From positions 1 through 48,882 of the IMG/VR virus record IMGVR_UViG_3300032954_000024: a stretch of DNA of 48,882 nucleotides; one strand, written 5' to 3'. Positions 39,910 through 47,373 of this stretch are shown here, one piece after another. Made by a program: the position numbers and the translations under genes. The notes beneath the pieces are model-generated. The model was not told where the DNA came from and ran no database searches. It saw only the letters and a list, made by a program, of their open reading frames with translations. Every line of letters starts with the position of its first letter. The first letter of the stretch is position 1. This DNA is from a virus.

Positions 39910-40547
39910 TACTGCAACATAGGCGGAACATCGTGAGCAATTGTTTCCCCTTCGTTCCCGGAGGGAACACGAACCTTCTTCGGTGCCTTCCTAATAGGCG
40001 TTACATTCGCCGGAGGCATCTGCGCTCCCGGAGCCATTTCCGCCGCGATAGCAGCCTGCCCGTCGTGCCAGCCTTCACGCCAGCGGACATAACCTTGGCT
40101 ACCGGGGGAGTGTGGATTTCCATCAACTGAGTGCCCCCTCCGGCCGGCATAGTGGCCTTCATCATATGCGACGGCAGCCTTCAGCGTCTCCTGCTCTTTC
40201 CGCGTAGGCTGATAGACATTATAGCCATCTGTCAGCTTATCGAGGAGGCCGGGAATGAAGCCAGTCAGTTCCATCATCTTCAGCCGTTCGCGTTCCGCCC
40301 GCAGCACGTCGTCGGGGTCCTGGAAGCGAACTTTCAATTGATTGGCAATTGCCTCGCTATCGACACCGGCCTTGGCCGCCTCCTTGAGGACAGAACGGTA
40401 CTGAGCCAGCTTTTTGCCGGCCGTCGCAGCCGCGCTCTCGTGAGCGATCTTGGCAATCAATGCCTGTTTGTAGAAATCCAGGCGCGTTTCATCGGTGCAA
40501 TTGGGGTTACCCACTGAGGTCGATGAATCGCTGTCATCTTCATACAT
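39909..40547 (-). CDS. DNA-binding-like protein with RMF domain, 212 aa
   Basis: Residues about 20-105 form a helical domain like the GapR-type N-terminus common in alphaproteobacterial phages ('KQALIAKIAHESAAATAGKKL'). Residues about 126-168 ('AYDEGHYAGRRGHSVDGNPHSPGSQGYVRWREGWHDGQAA') match the ribosome modulation factor fold. The C-terminus is basic and disordered. Fusion to an RMF-like domain suggests control of DNA compaction or of host ribosomes; the role is not known to me. ATG 40547 has AAGGA upstream and a promoter at 40604-40632. Confidence 0.75.
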   Translation of the reverse strand: MYEDDSDSSTSVGNPNCTDETRLDFYKQALIAKIAHESAAATAGKKLAQYRSVLKEAAKAGVDSEAIANQLKVRFQDPDDVLRAERERLKMMELTGFIPGLLDKLTDGYNVYQPTRKEQETLKAAVAYDEGHYAGRRGHSVDGNPHSPGSQGYVRWREGWHDGQAAIAAEMAPGAQMPPANVTPIRKAPKKVRVPSGNEGETIAHDVPPMLQ

Positions 40548-40603
40548 ACAGAATTCCTTTAGGTTGCAGGCGGCAAGGCTTAACGCATCCGATTCCGCCC
40601 CTC

Positions 40604-40632
40604 AATATATAATCGATCCCCCCCCTTGTCAC
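40604..40632 (-). promoter_or_regulatory. Sigma70-type leftward promoter
   Basis: On the minus strand, GTGACA (40627-40632), a 17-bp spacer including eight G, and TATATT (40604-40609). It lies 57 bp upstream of ATG 40547 and is well placed to drive the RMF-domain gene and rusA. Confidence 0.65.
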
Positions 40633-40671
40633 TTTCATTGAATGCGCCATATTGGGCAGCATCAGATTGAA

Positions 40672-40765
40672 GGGGAGCCCGCAGGCTCGAATCCTGCTCC
40701 CCCGGCCAATCGGGGGATAGTTCAGTGGTAGAACACATGAATCAAAATGAGAATGGCGCGTCATG
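40672..40765 (+). tRNA. Permuted tRNA-like element (3' part before 5' part)
   Basis: A T-arm (GCAGG-CTCGAAT-CCTGC, 40681-40697) is followed by acceptor strand TCCCCCG, discriminator G and CCA (40706-40708). Two bases later comes CGGGGGA (40711-40717), the perfect 7-bp complement of that acceptor strand, then TA and a canonical D-arm GTTC-AGTGGTA-GAAC (40720-40734). So all tRNA acceptor and arm parts are there but in permuted order. Standard tRNA numbering after the D-arm gives anticodon stem CATGA (40736-40740) and loop ATCAAAA, with TCATG to pair with only at 40761-40765, leaving a 20-nt loop. No 5' half lies upstream of the T-arm. It might be a functional permuted tRNA, or two broken tandem copies. 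Confidence 0.5.
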
Positions 40766-40783
40766 GAAAAGCGGAGAAGCTCC

Positions 40784-40856
40784 CAGGAACTAGCTCAGTT
40801 GGTTAGAGCACACGATTTGTAATCATGGTGTCGGTGGTTCAAATCCGCCGTTCCGA
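40784..40856 (+). tRNA. tRNA-Thr(UGU)-like gene
   Basis: D-arm GCTC-AGTTGGTTA-GAGC; anticodon arm CACGA-TTTGTAA-TCATG with anticodon TGT and one C-A mismatch in the stem; variable loop GTGTC; T-arm GGTGG-TTCAAAT-CCGCC. The acceptor stem pairs GGAAC with GTTCC, but the two terminal pairs do not match and no CCA is encoded. It may therefore be degenerate, or completed by host enzymes. Confidence 0.65.
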
Positions 40857-40907
40857 AATGGGCGGGTGCAGTCGGCAATGCTGCATCCGCTTTCGCGGAG
40901 ATGAAAG

Positions 40908-41252
40908 GTGAAGCGTGAGGATTTCGCAAAGATATTGGGGAGGGAGCCCGAAGCTACCGATCAACCCCCTGGATTCTATCGATATCGGGCCAGACGGCAT
41001 GCGCCATGGCAACCTGTCCGCATTTTCCACGATGGGTATCTTTGGCATGTCATGGTGTGTGGAGACGTGGTCTCCGGTGCTGGAGAGGATGATCCCATTA
41101 AAATCCAGTTTCTACTTTGGCACGGCCCTCTCCATCCAATCGGCGAGATGGAGTACTTGGGCCTCCTCGCAGCCTACCAAAATGCCAAATCCGGTACACC
41201 GCTGACGCGACCGAACGAGCCGGTCAACCTAAGAGAGAGTGAGCCACTATGA
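40908..41252 (+). CDS. Conserved-type phage protein, 114 aa
   Basis: The start is GTG 40908 with GGAG 7 nt upstream. The region 'PPGFYRYRARRHAPWQPVRIFHDG' and 'PIGEMEYLGLLAAY' match a small protein type found at the start of recombination modules in tailed phages. It overlaps the next gene by 4 bp. Function unknown. Confidence 0.65.
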   Translation: MKREDFAKILGREPEATDQPPGFYRYRARRHAPWQPVRIFHDGYLWHVMVCGDVVSGAGEDDPIKIQFLLWHGPLHPIGEMEYLGLLAAYQNAKSGTPLTRPNEPVNLRESEPL

Positions 41253-42082
41253 ATGAGCAAGCTATACGGGGTCACAACCGATTTCTCGGCATTGACCCAA
41301 CGAAGCTCTTACAGGTCGAACTTGAGGAGATCGAGGGCTTGCTAAAGGCTCATTACGGGCCATTATTCTCGCGATCTGCCGAACTGAAAGCGGCTGCCAA
41401 CGAATGGATCGCTGGCCATACGCCAACGGCAGCGACAATGCCAGTCATTGAGAATGATGCCTCTAACACTGCCGCGTCTGACCTGTATTCCATGCTTCGG
41501 GACCACGCGGCTGATGGCGGCGAAGTGGATGAAGTCCGGAAGAAGGTCAAGACTCAGCCATGGAAGGCATGTAAGGCGATCGACGCCGTTTTCGGAGCCG
41601 CTTCCGATCCCATCAAAGCGGCAATGCAGACTATCAATCTGGCTCAAGCATCCTATCTGCGAAAAAAGCGAGCCGAGGAACAAAAGCGCCGTGACGACGA
41701 GGCCGCTCTAGCACTCATGCGTGCGGAGAGATTGCGAGAGGAGGCTCGTAAGGCCACGGCAACGAACGAGACCGTCGAACAAGCCATGGCGGCAAGGGAA
41801 GAGGCGGATTTTGCCCATGCACAAGCCAGAGCATCCACGTCTGATCTGACGCGAAGCCGGAGCGCGATGGGCATCACCACGAGCGCTGCCACGCGATACA
41901 AGTTTGAGGTCACCAACCTTCGCGAACTCTGCGCAGCCATCGGCCGAGGCGATATGCCCGTGACATTCGTCATTCCCGCCGACGCAGCAATTCGGGCGGC
42001 CATTAACGGCAAGTCGAGAATGACGGCAATTCCTGGCATCGATATCCAGGAAGACATCACCATCCGTAGGAGTGGGGCATAA
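41249..42082 (+). CDS. Coiled-coil hypothetical protein, 277 aa
   Basis: The central residues about 125-205 form a long Ala/Glu/Arg coiled coil ('KKRAEEQKRRDDEAALALMRAERLREEARKATATNETV'). 'LTRSRSAMGITTSAATRYKFEVTNL' follows, and then a compact C-terminal domain. This architecture is common next to RecT or exonuclease genes in phages, where such proteins are often annotated only as hypothetical. It probably assists recombination. Confidence 0.65.
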   Translation: MNEQAIRGHNRFLGIDPTKLLQVELEEIEGLLKAHYGPLFSRSAELKAAANEWIAGHTPTAATMPVIENDASNTAASDLYSMLRDHAADGGEVDEVRKKVKTQPWKACKAIDAVFGAASDPIKAAMQTINLAQASYLRKKRAEEQKRRDDEAALALMRAERLREEARKATATNETVEQAMAAREEADFAHAQARASTSDLTRSRSAMGITTSAATRYKFEVTNLRELCAAIGRGDMPVTFVIPADAAIRAAINGKSRMTAIPGIDIQEDITIRRSGA

Positions 42083-42286
42083 ATGCGCAAATTGTTACTG
42101 GTGACTGGCGTTATCTTCGCCTTCGGCGCGGCGTGCGCCAACGCACAGCCCGCGATTAAGACACGACTGGATCATCTATCTGGCACTCAATGGATCGCCG
42201 TCGTTAGTTACGTGCCTTATGAGATCACATCCATAACCTGCGAAAAATGGACGATGCTAGGCATCGACTCAGGATATTGGGCTTGA
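42083..42286 (+). CDS. Small secreted/periplasmic protein, 67 aa
   Basis: ATG 42083 abuts the previous stop (TAA ATG), with AGGAG upstream. Residues 1-21 form a Sec signal ('KLLLVTGVIFAFGAACANA-Q'). The mature part is about 46 residues with one Cys. It has no recognisable domain. An exported small protein in the middle of a recombination module is unexpected. Confidence 0.6.
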   Translation: MRKLLLVTGVIFAFGAACANAQPAIKTRLDHLSGTQWIAVVSYVPYEITSITCEKWTMLGIDSGYWA

Positions 42287-42293
42287 TGACTTA

Positions 42294-42380
42294 ATGATCG
42301 CCGAAGAGGAAGCGCATGAGTCGCTCCACGATTTGTACACTCTGCAAGAGCTACAGGAAGAACTAGAGCATGGTCTATAA
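42294..42380 (+). CDS. Possible 28-aa acidic peptide
   Basis: ATG 42294 to TAA 42378 gives a Glu/Leu-rich helix ('MIAEEEAHESLHDLYTLQEL'). It fills the gap between two coupled genes and overlaps the next start. There is no good ribosome binding site, so confidence is low. Translation by re-initiation is conceivable. Confidence 0.35.
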   Translation: MIAEEEAHESLHDLYTLQELQEELEHGL

Positions 42381-42906
42381 TCTCTATGTTGATATGTGTT
42401 CCGACCGTTTTCCAGGCAGCGGGGGGTCGCATGTTAAGCCGACCAGAGTCGCTCTCATCGCCGAAGAGGATGGGAATGTGGTCGGGACCTATATTGCCCT
42501 GATCAAACCAGAAGGATGGGGGATCGAGGACGAAGTTCAAAAATATCTCCATGCCTCATATGATGAATGCGTGAAGGGCGGCGTCCCGATTACAACCGCA
42601 GCCCATGAGGCAAGGACGTGGTGCCATCCCCGCATGAGGATCGTTGCCCATAATATGGCGTTCCATCGCGCTACTCTTCAGGCTCTCCTGGACCCCATCG
42701 ACACCGATCTGTCGGAATACCATCCGGATTTCTTCTGCACGATGAAGGCCGTCGCAACTGATCTTGGAACGCGGCAAGTGGCACTTCCGACAGCCTATTG
42801 TCTCGTAAACAATGTCAGAGAGCCGCCAGCCGCCAAGGGATGGCGAGACCACGCGGAGACACAACTGATGATGGTTCGGCAGGTTTACAAAGGATACAAC
42901 CGCTGA
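42370..42906 (+). CDS. DnaQ-like (DEDD) 3'-5' exonuclease, 178 aa
   Basis: Recognisable parts are motif II 'VAHNMAFHRATLQALL' (normally HNxxFD) and motif III 'DHAETQLMMVRQVY' (HAxxD type). The N-terminal motif I, expected as DxE, reads 'LYVDMCSDRF', with Cys where Glu is usual, so activity is doubtful or altered. It is placed directly upstream of recT (TGATG overlap), as often seen for phage exonuclease/annealase pairs. It would process ends for recombination. Confidence 0.6.
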   Translation: MVYNLYVDMCSDRFPGSGGSHVKPTRVALIAEEDGNVVGTYIALIKPEGWGIEDEVQKYLHASYDECVKGGVPITTAAHEARTWCHPRMRIVAHNMAFHRATLQALLDPIDTDLSEYHPDFFCTMKAVATDLGTRQVALPTAYCLVNNVREPPAAKGWRDHAETQLMMVRQVYKGYNR

Positions 42907-44603
42907 TGGATCGCACAGTCTCATGGGCAGACCAGCAGAAGCTGCGTGAAGAGCAACTTTCGTTGGTCGTCCAGACCTTCGATAAGCAGACGGATAAATA
43001 CCTCGGCATCCTGCCAAGCAGCATTCCGATCGCTGACTTTCGGAATGCCTTTCTCATTGCCGTTCAGACCAATAATCGACTGCTGGAAGCCGACCGTCAG
43101 TCGCTATGGCTGGCGCTCCAAAAGGCCGCGAGCATGGGGCTGAAGCCGGATGGGCAGGAAGGCGCTCTCGTTATCTTCGGCGATGACGATGAAGATGGTC
43201 AGCCATCGCAGGCAAATCAGAAAAAGCGCGTCGTTTGGATGCCCATGGTGTGGGGCCTGACGAAGCTGGTCCGTAATACGGGGACTGTCGCTTCAATTCG
43301 CGCCAAGCTGATCTATCGGGGCGAAAAAGTCATCGTCAATGACGAGAACGGCGTGGAAAGCTATCGGCACGTTCGGACTTATGGCGATGGCGACGAGGTC
43401 GATGAATCTGACGCCAATATCACAGGCGCCTACGCCGTCTGTCTGTTCAAAGATGGCTCGTGGGAATTCGAGGCGATGACCCGCCGCCAGCTTGAGCGCG
43501 TGCGGGCTGTCAGCAAGGCCAAGAAAGCGTCGGCTCCCTGGCAAACGTGGTTTTCGGAACAATGCAAGAAGACAGTCCTTCGCCGGCTGGAGAAGCGGTT
43601 GCCGAAGTCGCGTGATCTTCAGGTTCTGCATGAGGCGATTACAGCCGACGAAACCACAATCGAGGGCGAGGCGGAAGACGTCACAGTCCAGCAGCAGATT
43701 TCCCAGGAATTCGCCGCTCCGCTGACCCTCGCGACGGCGCCGGAAAAGGAGACAGTCGGACCTGTCAAGCAGGCCACCGACAAGGTTGAAACAAGGCGCA
43801 GAGCGCCGAGGGGAGAGCGAAAAGCGGAATCGCCGCCGGAAAAGCCAATATCAAAAGAGCCGGCACCTTCTATCGGGAGCATGTTTGCTGACGAAGAGCC
43901 GGCAGAAGTACATCCGGTGGACGAATATGGCGAAGTTGGCGGCGAGCCAATGACGCTTCAGCTATTTGCCCATTGGTATGCCGACCGAATTATGAAATCC
44001 AGCAATCCCCAGGCGCTGTTTGAAAATAACGCGGACAATCTCGATCAGATCAAAGAAGATCAACAATTGCAGGCACTTGTCGAAACGGCCCAAGCCGAGC
44101 GCTGGAGACTTGATCATATCCAGCCCGACCGCAATCCAGTCATGGTCCGGATGGTCGGCGGGAAAATGAATGAAGCCCACTATCGGGAGGCGTGCAAGGC
44201 TGAGATCGCGAATCTGACAGACCTTGATGACATGGCGGATTGGGTCGCGGTTAATAAGGCGAACTATACAGGGAAGGCGGTCGAGATCGGCATTGAACAT
44301 GCGCTTGCCGTTAAACGGGAGGAATGGAACGCGCCGGAGACTGCGGAGCCCGAGCCGGTCGAGGAGGTTGCCGCGCCTACTGAGCCGCCTGATATGAACG
44401 GCAAAACTAGCGCTCACATTCTGGAATATGTGCGCAGCACGCTGCCAAACCTGACAACGGAGGAGGAAGTCTTGGCGTGGGGAAGCCATCCGAACCTCAA
44501 GCCGTCCATCCTGGCTATGAGAAAGGCCGATCCAGAGCGTTTCAGAGATATCGTCAGGTTAATAGACGAGAAGACCGCCCAACTGAAAGGAGCCACCCCA
44601 TGA
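42906..44603 (+). CDS. recT: RecT-family recombinase with long C-terminal extension, 565 aa
   Basis: I chose ATG 42906 in a TGATG overlap with the exonuclease gene. Residues about 35-240 match RecT ('LGILPSSIPIADFRNAFLIAVQTNNRLLEADRQSLWLALQKAASMGLKPDGQEGALV', 'APWQTWFSEQCKKTVLRRLEKRLP'). It anneals single-stranded DNA. RecT is usually about 270-340 aa; here a Pro/Glu-rich linker (about 300-365) and a 190-residue helical C-terminal part are added, function unknown. Confidence 0.85.
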   Translation: MDRTVSWADQQKLREEQLSLVVQTFDKQTDKYLGILPSSIPIADFRNAFLIAVQTNNRLLEADRQSLWLALQKAASMGLKPDGQEGALVIFGDDDEDGQPSQANQKKRVVWMPMVWGLTKLVRNTGTVASIRAKLIYRGEKVIVNDENGVESYRHVRTYGDGDEVDESDANITGAYAVCLFKDGSWEFEAMTRRQLERVRAVSKAKKASAPWQTWFSEQCKKTVLRRLEKRLPKSRDLQVLHEAITADETTIEGEAEDVTVQQQISQEFAAPLTLATAPEKETVGPVKQATDKVETRRRAPRGERKAESPPEKPISKEPAPSIGSMFADEEPAEVHPVDEYGEVGGEPMTLQLFAHWYADRIMKSSNPQALFENNADNLDQIKEDQQLQALVETAQAERWRLDHIQPDRNPVMVRMVGGKMNEAHYREACKAEIANLTDLDDMADWVAVNKANYTGKAVEIGIEHALAVKREEWNAPETAEPEPVEEVAAPTEPPDMNGKTSAHILEYVRSTLPNLTTEEEVLAWGSHPNLKPSILAMRKADPERFRDIVRLIDEKTAQLKGATP

Positions 44604-44902
44604 ACCACGTCATTGGCATCCTCCTTGCCATACTCTTTTTCATTCTGGTTAGTACAATGGGGATGCTCGCCGCTTATTCGCAGCAGCCTTCCGGCTGCGA
44701 TGCCCAATGCCGAGCGCAGCGGGCGACGATTAATGAACTGACGCAGGCATGGGTTGGAGCTAGGACAGCCATGGAAGCCGCGCAGGAACAGAACGCGGCG
44801 CTTCAGGGGGAAATCAAGAAGCTGAAGAATGAGCGAGAGGCTGAGACAAAGGCCAAGGTCAATCCATTACCCGACGCGTCAAAGGAAGCACCATCGCCAT
44901 GA
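44600..44902 (+). CDS. Spanin-like inner-membrane protein, 100 aa
   Basis: ATG 44600 overlaps recT by 4 bp with AAAGGAG upstream. The N-terminal membrane segment ('IGILLAILFFILVSTMGMLAA') is followed by a periplasmic coiled coil ('LTQAWVGARTAMEAAQEQNAALQGEIKKLKNER'). Topology, size and the adjacent lipoprotein gene match an Rz-type i-spanin. Assignment is by architecture. Confidence 0.6.
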   Translation: MNHVIGILLAILFFILVSTMGMLAAYSQQPSGCDAQCRAQRATINELTQAWVGARTAMEAAQEQNAALQGEIKKLKNEREAETKAKVNPLPDASKEAPSP

Positions 44903-45324
44903 GACAGACGCTCTTTGCGTTCCTTCTTTGGTGCTTTGTGATCATGGCCGTCAGCTTGATCGCCTCGCTCCTTATCGGCTGCACCGCGCAGGTTCAACAG
45001 GTCAAAACGATCACCCAGGCCGATCTGACATCAGCCATCGCGATTGCGCAGGCTGCCACGCCCCCCGACACTGAGGGCGTCATGTGTTTCACTTTTCTCT
45101 CGGCCAATCTGAATACACTTCTCCCCTCCAATCCCCCGACGCCGGCCGGTTTGGTATCGGACTTCGAGTTGGGGCATGTCGGGCTGGCCACGCTCAACGG
45201 GCTCAATCCCATCGGCAATAAGCCGCTGGAGATCGCCTGCGGCCCCTATGCCCTGAACGTCATTGGCGGTCTTCAGGGTCTCCTTGCCCAATTCGGGCAT
45301 GGCGCAGTCGTCACCTTCAGGTAG
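44899..45324 (+). CDS. Lipoprotein, candidate o-spanin partner, 141 aa
   Basis: The hydrophobic N-terminus ends in the lipobox 'LLIGC' with Cys28, giving an outer-membrane lipoprotein. The mature part is about 113 residues ('VQQVKTITQADLTSAIAIAQAATPPD'). It overlaps the inner-membrane gene by 4 bp, as spanin pairs often do. At 141 aa it is longer than classic Rz1, so another role is possible. Confidence 0.55.
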   Translation: MRQTLFAFLLWCFVIMAVSLIASLLIGCTAQVQQVKTITQADLTSAIAIAQAATPPDTEGVMCFTFLSANLNTLLPSNPPTPAGLVSDFELGHVGLATLNGLNPIGNKPLEIACGPYALNVIGGLQGLLAQFGHGAVVTFR

Positions 45325-45332
45325 GTAACACG

Positions 45333-45503
45333 ATGCTAAAAGAGCGTTTCTGTCGATACTGTGGCAACAGTATGGGGCTGATCGAGGATCGTAACTTCGA
45401 TCGGCAAGACCATTGCGGCAGACTTCAATGCCAGAGGGAAGCTCGCGATGAGGACCTGGAAAAACGCGAAGAAATCTATCGCGGTTTCAGTGATGGGTAC
45501 TGA
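45333..45503 (+). CDS. Small zinc-finger-like protein, 56 aa
   Basis: ATG 45333 has AGGTAAC upstream. Cys7-x2-Cys10 ('CRYC') and Cys28/Cys33 ('CGRLQC') could bind one zinc. The C-terminal half is an acidic helix ('EARDEDLEKREEIYRGF'). It sits in the lysis-like module and nearly abuts the next gene. Function unknown. Confidence 0.55.
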   Translation: MLKERFCRYCGNSMGLIEDRNFDRQDHCGRLQCQREARDEDLEKREEIYRGFSDGY

Positions 45504-45504
45504 C

Positions 45505-46125
45505 ATGGATGCGTTATTGCTTCCTCTTGCCAAAGCCATGAACGCCGCCTACAGCACGCCTCCGACGTGGGAAAACTCTGACCGGACTGCGCATGTCGTT
45601 CAAACGACAGTCGGCGGCGTCCTCACATTCTGCTGGCTTGGAACGATGGACCTGTCGGAATGGATCAATGATGACTTCAATCCGACAATGGAAATGGACC
45701 ACGGCATCGGAATGGTGCATCAGCCATCTCTAAAAAACGTCGAGGCGATCCTTCCGAATATCCAGAAATTTCTGGAAGTCCACGGCTTTCCACCATACTA
45801 CATGGCGGGGCATAGCAAAGGCGCACGAGAGGCGGCACTAGCAACCGCCGCCATGTTGCAAGCCGACAATCCGCCTGCCGCGACTCGGCTATACGAATGT
45901 CCGCGCGTCGGCGGTTCCGGTCTCGCTTGCTACCTCGCCACTGAGAATATCATCGGCACCAGGACCTATAACGCCCATGGTGATGATCCAATTACATGGC
46001 TGCCGATAGGCTTCGGATGGGAGGACTGCTGCTTTATGCAGAGATTCGCCGTTCCGGACGACTATGACTTAGCGTCCAAGCATCGTATGGCCGGCGTCAT
46101 CGCCGGAATCACAGGAGTAAGTTAA
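45505..46125 (+). CDS. Lipase/alpha-beta-hydrolase-like enzyme, 206 aa
   Basis: ATG 45505 is preferred (ATG 45493 would overlap the previous gene). The motif 'GHSKGAREAALATAAM' is a nucleophile elbow (GxSxG), and 'ARLYECPRVGG'-type and 'HGDDPITWLP' segments supply the likely acid region, giving a class-3-lipase-like core. No signal peptide. Neighbours are a spanin-like pair and a sedolisin, so a lysis role is likely. Confidence 0.65.
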   Translation: MDALLLPLAKAMNAAYSTPPTWENSDRTAHVVQTTVGGVLTFCWLGTMDLSEWINDDFNPTMEMDHGIGMVHQPSLKNVEAILPNIQKFLEVHGFPPYYMAGHSKGAREAALATAAMLQADNPPAATRLYECPRVGGSGLACYLATENIIGTRTYNAHGDDPITWLPIGFGWEDCCFMQRFAVPDDYDLASKHRMAGVIAGITGVS

Positions 46126-47162
46126 TGCATTCCTATATTAAGCGTCATAAGCAGTCGTCAGCATCATGGGACATCCCCACGCTTTGCGCGGCCTACAATT
46201 GGCCGACCGGCCTGCCAGGAGGGGGCGTAATTGCCATTGTCGAACTTGGTGGCGGCTGGAATTCGTCAGACGTGGCGGCGGCATTTGCCAGCATGAGTCA
46301 GCCGACGCCTGTCATTCGTGACATCAGCGTGGACGGCACGGTTAACGCGCCCGGCGGAGATGCGGATGGCGAAGTCGCCCTGGATATCCAAGTTGCCGCC
46401 GCAAGCTACTTCATGGCCACTGGCAGCCCTGCCACCATTTATATCTATTGGGCGAAGGACATCGCGACTGCCGTCAGAGCCGCGACCGCCGATGGTTGCG
46501 ATGTATGCAGCATCAGTTGGGGGGCTGACGAGGCCGTATGGGGCGTTGCCGCTGCCGTCGATATGGAAGCTGCCGCAAAGGCGGCCGCCAACGCTGGAAT
46601 GGTCGTTCTAGCGGCATCGGGAGACAACGATAGCAGCGATGGCGGCCCCAATCCGGCCAATGTGGATGTCCCCGCCTCATGCCCGCATGTCATCGGTTGC
46701 GGAGGCACGAGCAAGCCGCACGACGGCGTCGAGACCGTCTGGAATAACAATCCCGGCCAAAGCACCGGAGAGGGCACCGGAGGAGGATACAGCACCATCT
46801 TTCCAACTCAAGCGTGGCAGGGCCTTGACCCGGCGGGGCCTTCCGGTCGCATGGTCCCTGATGTTTCGGCCAATGCCGATCCTATGGTCGGCTATGAGAT
46901 TGTGCTGAACGGGCAGATAGAGATCGTCGGCGGCACAAGCGCCGTTGCTCCGCTCTATGCCGGTCTTTTCGCGGCTCTCGGCAAGAAACTAGGATTTATC
47001 ACCCCTGACCTATTTCTCAATCCAATCGGCTTCAATGATATTACCGTGGGAGACAACGGCGCCTATACCGCTCTCCCTGGGCCTGATCCCTGCACGGGAC
47101 TTGGGAGCCCTGTTGGGACAGTTATTGAAAGCATCATCGCTGCCAAAAACAAGACATCATGA
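46125..47162 (+). CDS. Sedolisin-family serine peptidase (S53), 345 aa
   Basis: The catalytic triad is visible: Glu83 and Asp87 in 'GDADGEVALDIQV', and Ser272 in 'GGTSAVAP'. Asp167 in 'ASGDNDSSDGG' supplies the oxyanion hole. The calcium-binding end matches 'NDITVGDNGAYTALPGPDPCTGLG'. No signal peptide and no pro-domain are present, unlike most sedolisins. TAATG overlap with the lipase gene. It may act in the cytoplasm or be released at lysis. Confidence 0.8.
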   Translation: MHSYIKRHKQSSASWDIPTLCAAYNWPTGLPGGGVIAIVELGGGWNSSDVAAAFASMSQPTPVIRDISVDGTVNAPGGDADGEVALDIQVAAASYFMATGSPATIYIYWAKDIATAVRAATADGCDVCSISWGADEAVWGVAAAVDMEAAAKAAANAGMVVLAASGDNDSSDGGPNPANVDVPASCPHVIGCGGTSKPHDGVETVWNNNPGQSTGEGTGGGYSTIFPTQAWQGLDPAGPSGRMVPDVSANADPMVGYEIVLNGQIEIVGGTSAVAPLYAGLFAALGKKLGFITPDLFLNPIGFNDITVGDNGAYTALPGPDPCTGLGSPVGTVIESIIAAKNKTS

Positions 47163-47363
47163 GGGCGGCGGAGCGGACGGTGCTTCCAGGCCCCATTTCA
47201 CAAAGGCAAAATGAAGAGCCGGGCTGACGGCGGCGATGAAGATAGAAGTGAAGTCGTCACCGAATGAAATCTGAAAATGGGCCGCCACACGGCTTAATAC
47301 GATCGCCAGCATGGATGCCGCCATAACGCTCATGCTGGCCGTCGAGATAGTCGTGGTCTTCAT
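47157..47363 (-). CDS. Holin-like small membrane protein, 68 aa
   Basis: Two hydrophobic segments ('MSVMAASMLAIVLSRVAAHF' and 'FTSIFIAAVSPALHFAFVKWGL') flank a short polar turn ('QISFGDD'), and the C-terminus is Pro-rich. AGGAGAG precedes ATG 47363. Size and topology resemble class II holins. It converges on the sedolisin gene and follows the tailspike gene in the leftward direction. Confidence 0.55.
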   Translation of the reverse strand: MKTTTISTASMSVMAASMLAIVLSRVAAHFQISFGDDFTSIFIAAVSPALHFAFVKWGLEAPSAPPPS

Positions 47364-47373
47364 CGTCTCTCTC

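Noticed and set aside
40608-40613. Rightward TATAAT as promoter of the tRNA elements
   Set aside because: No -35 element lies at a suitable distance. The same bases form part of a well-spaced leftward promoter.
40672-40710. attP site made of a tRNA 3' end
   Set aside because: It could act as one, but no integrase is visible, and the matching 5' acceptor strand and D-arm immediately downstream are not explained by an attachment core.
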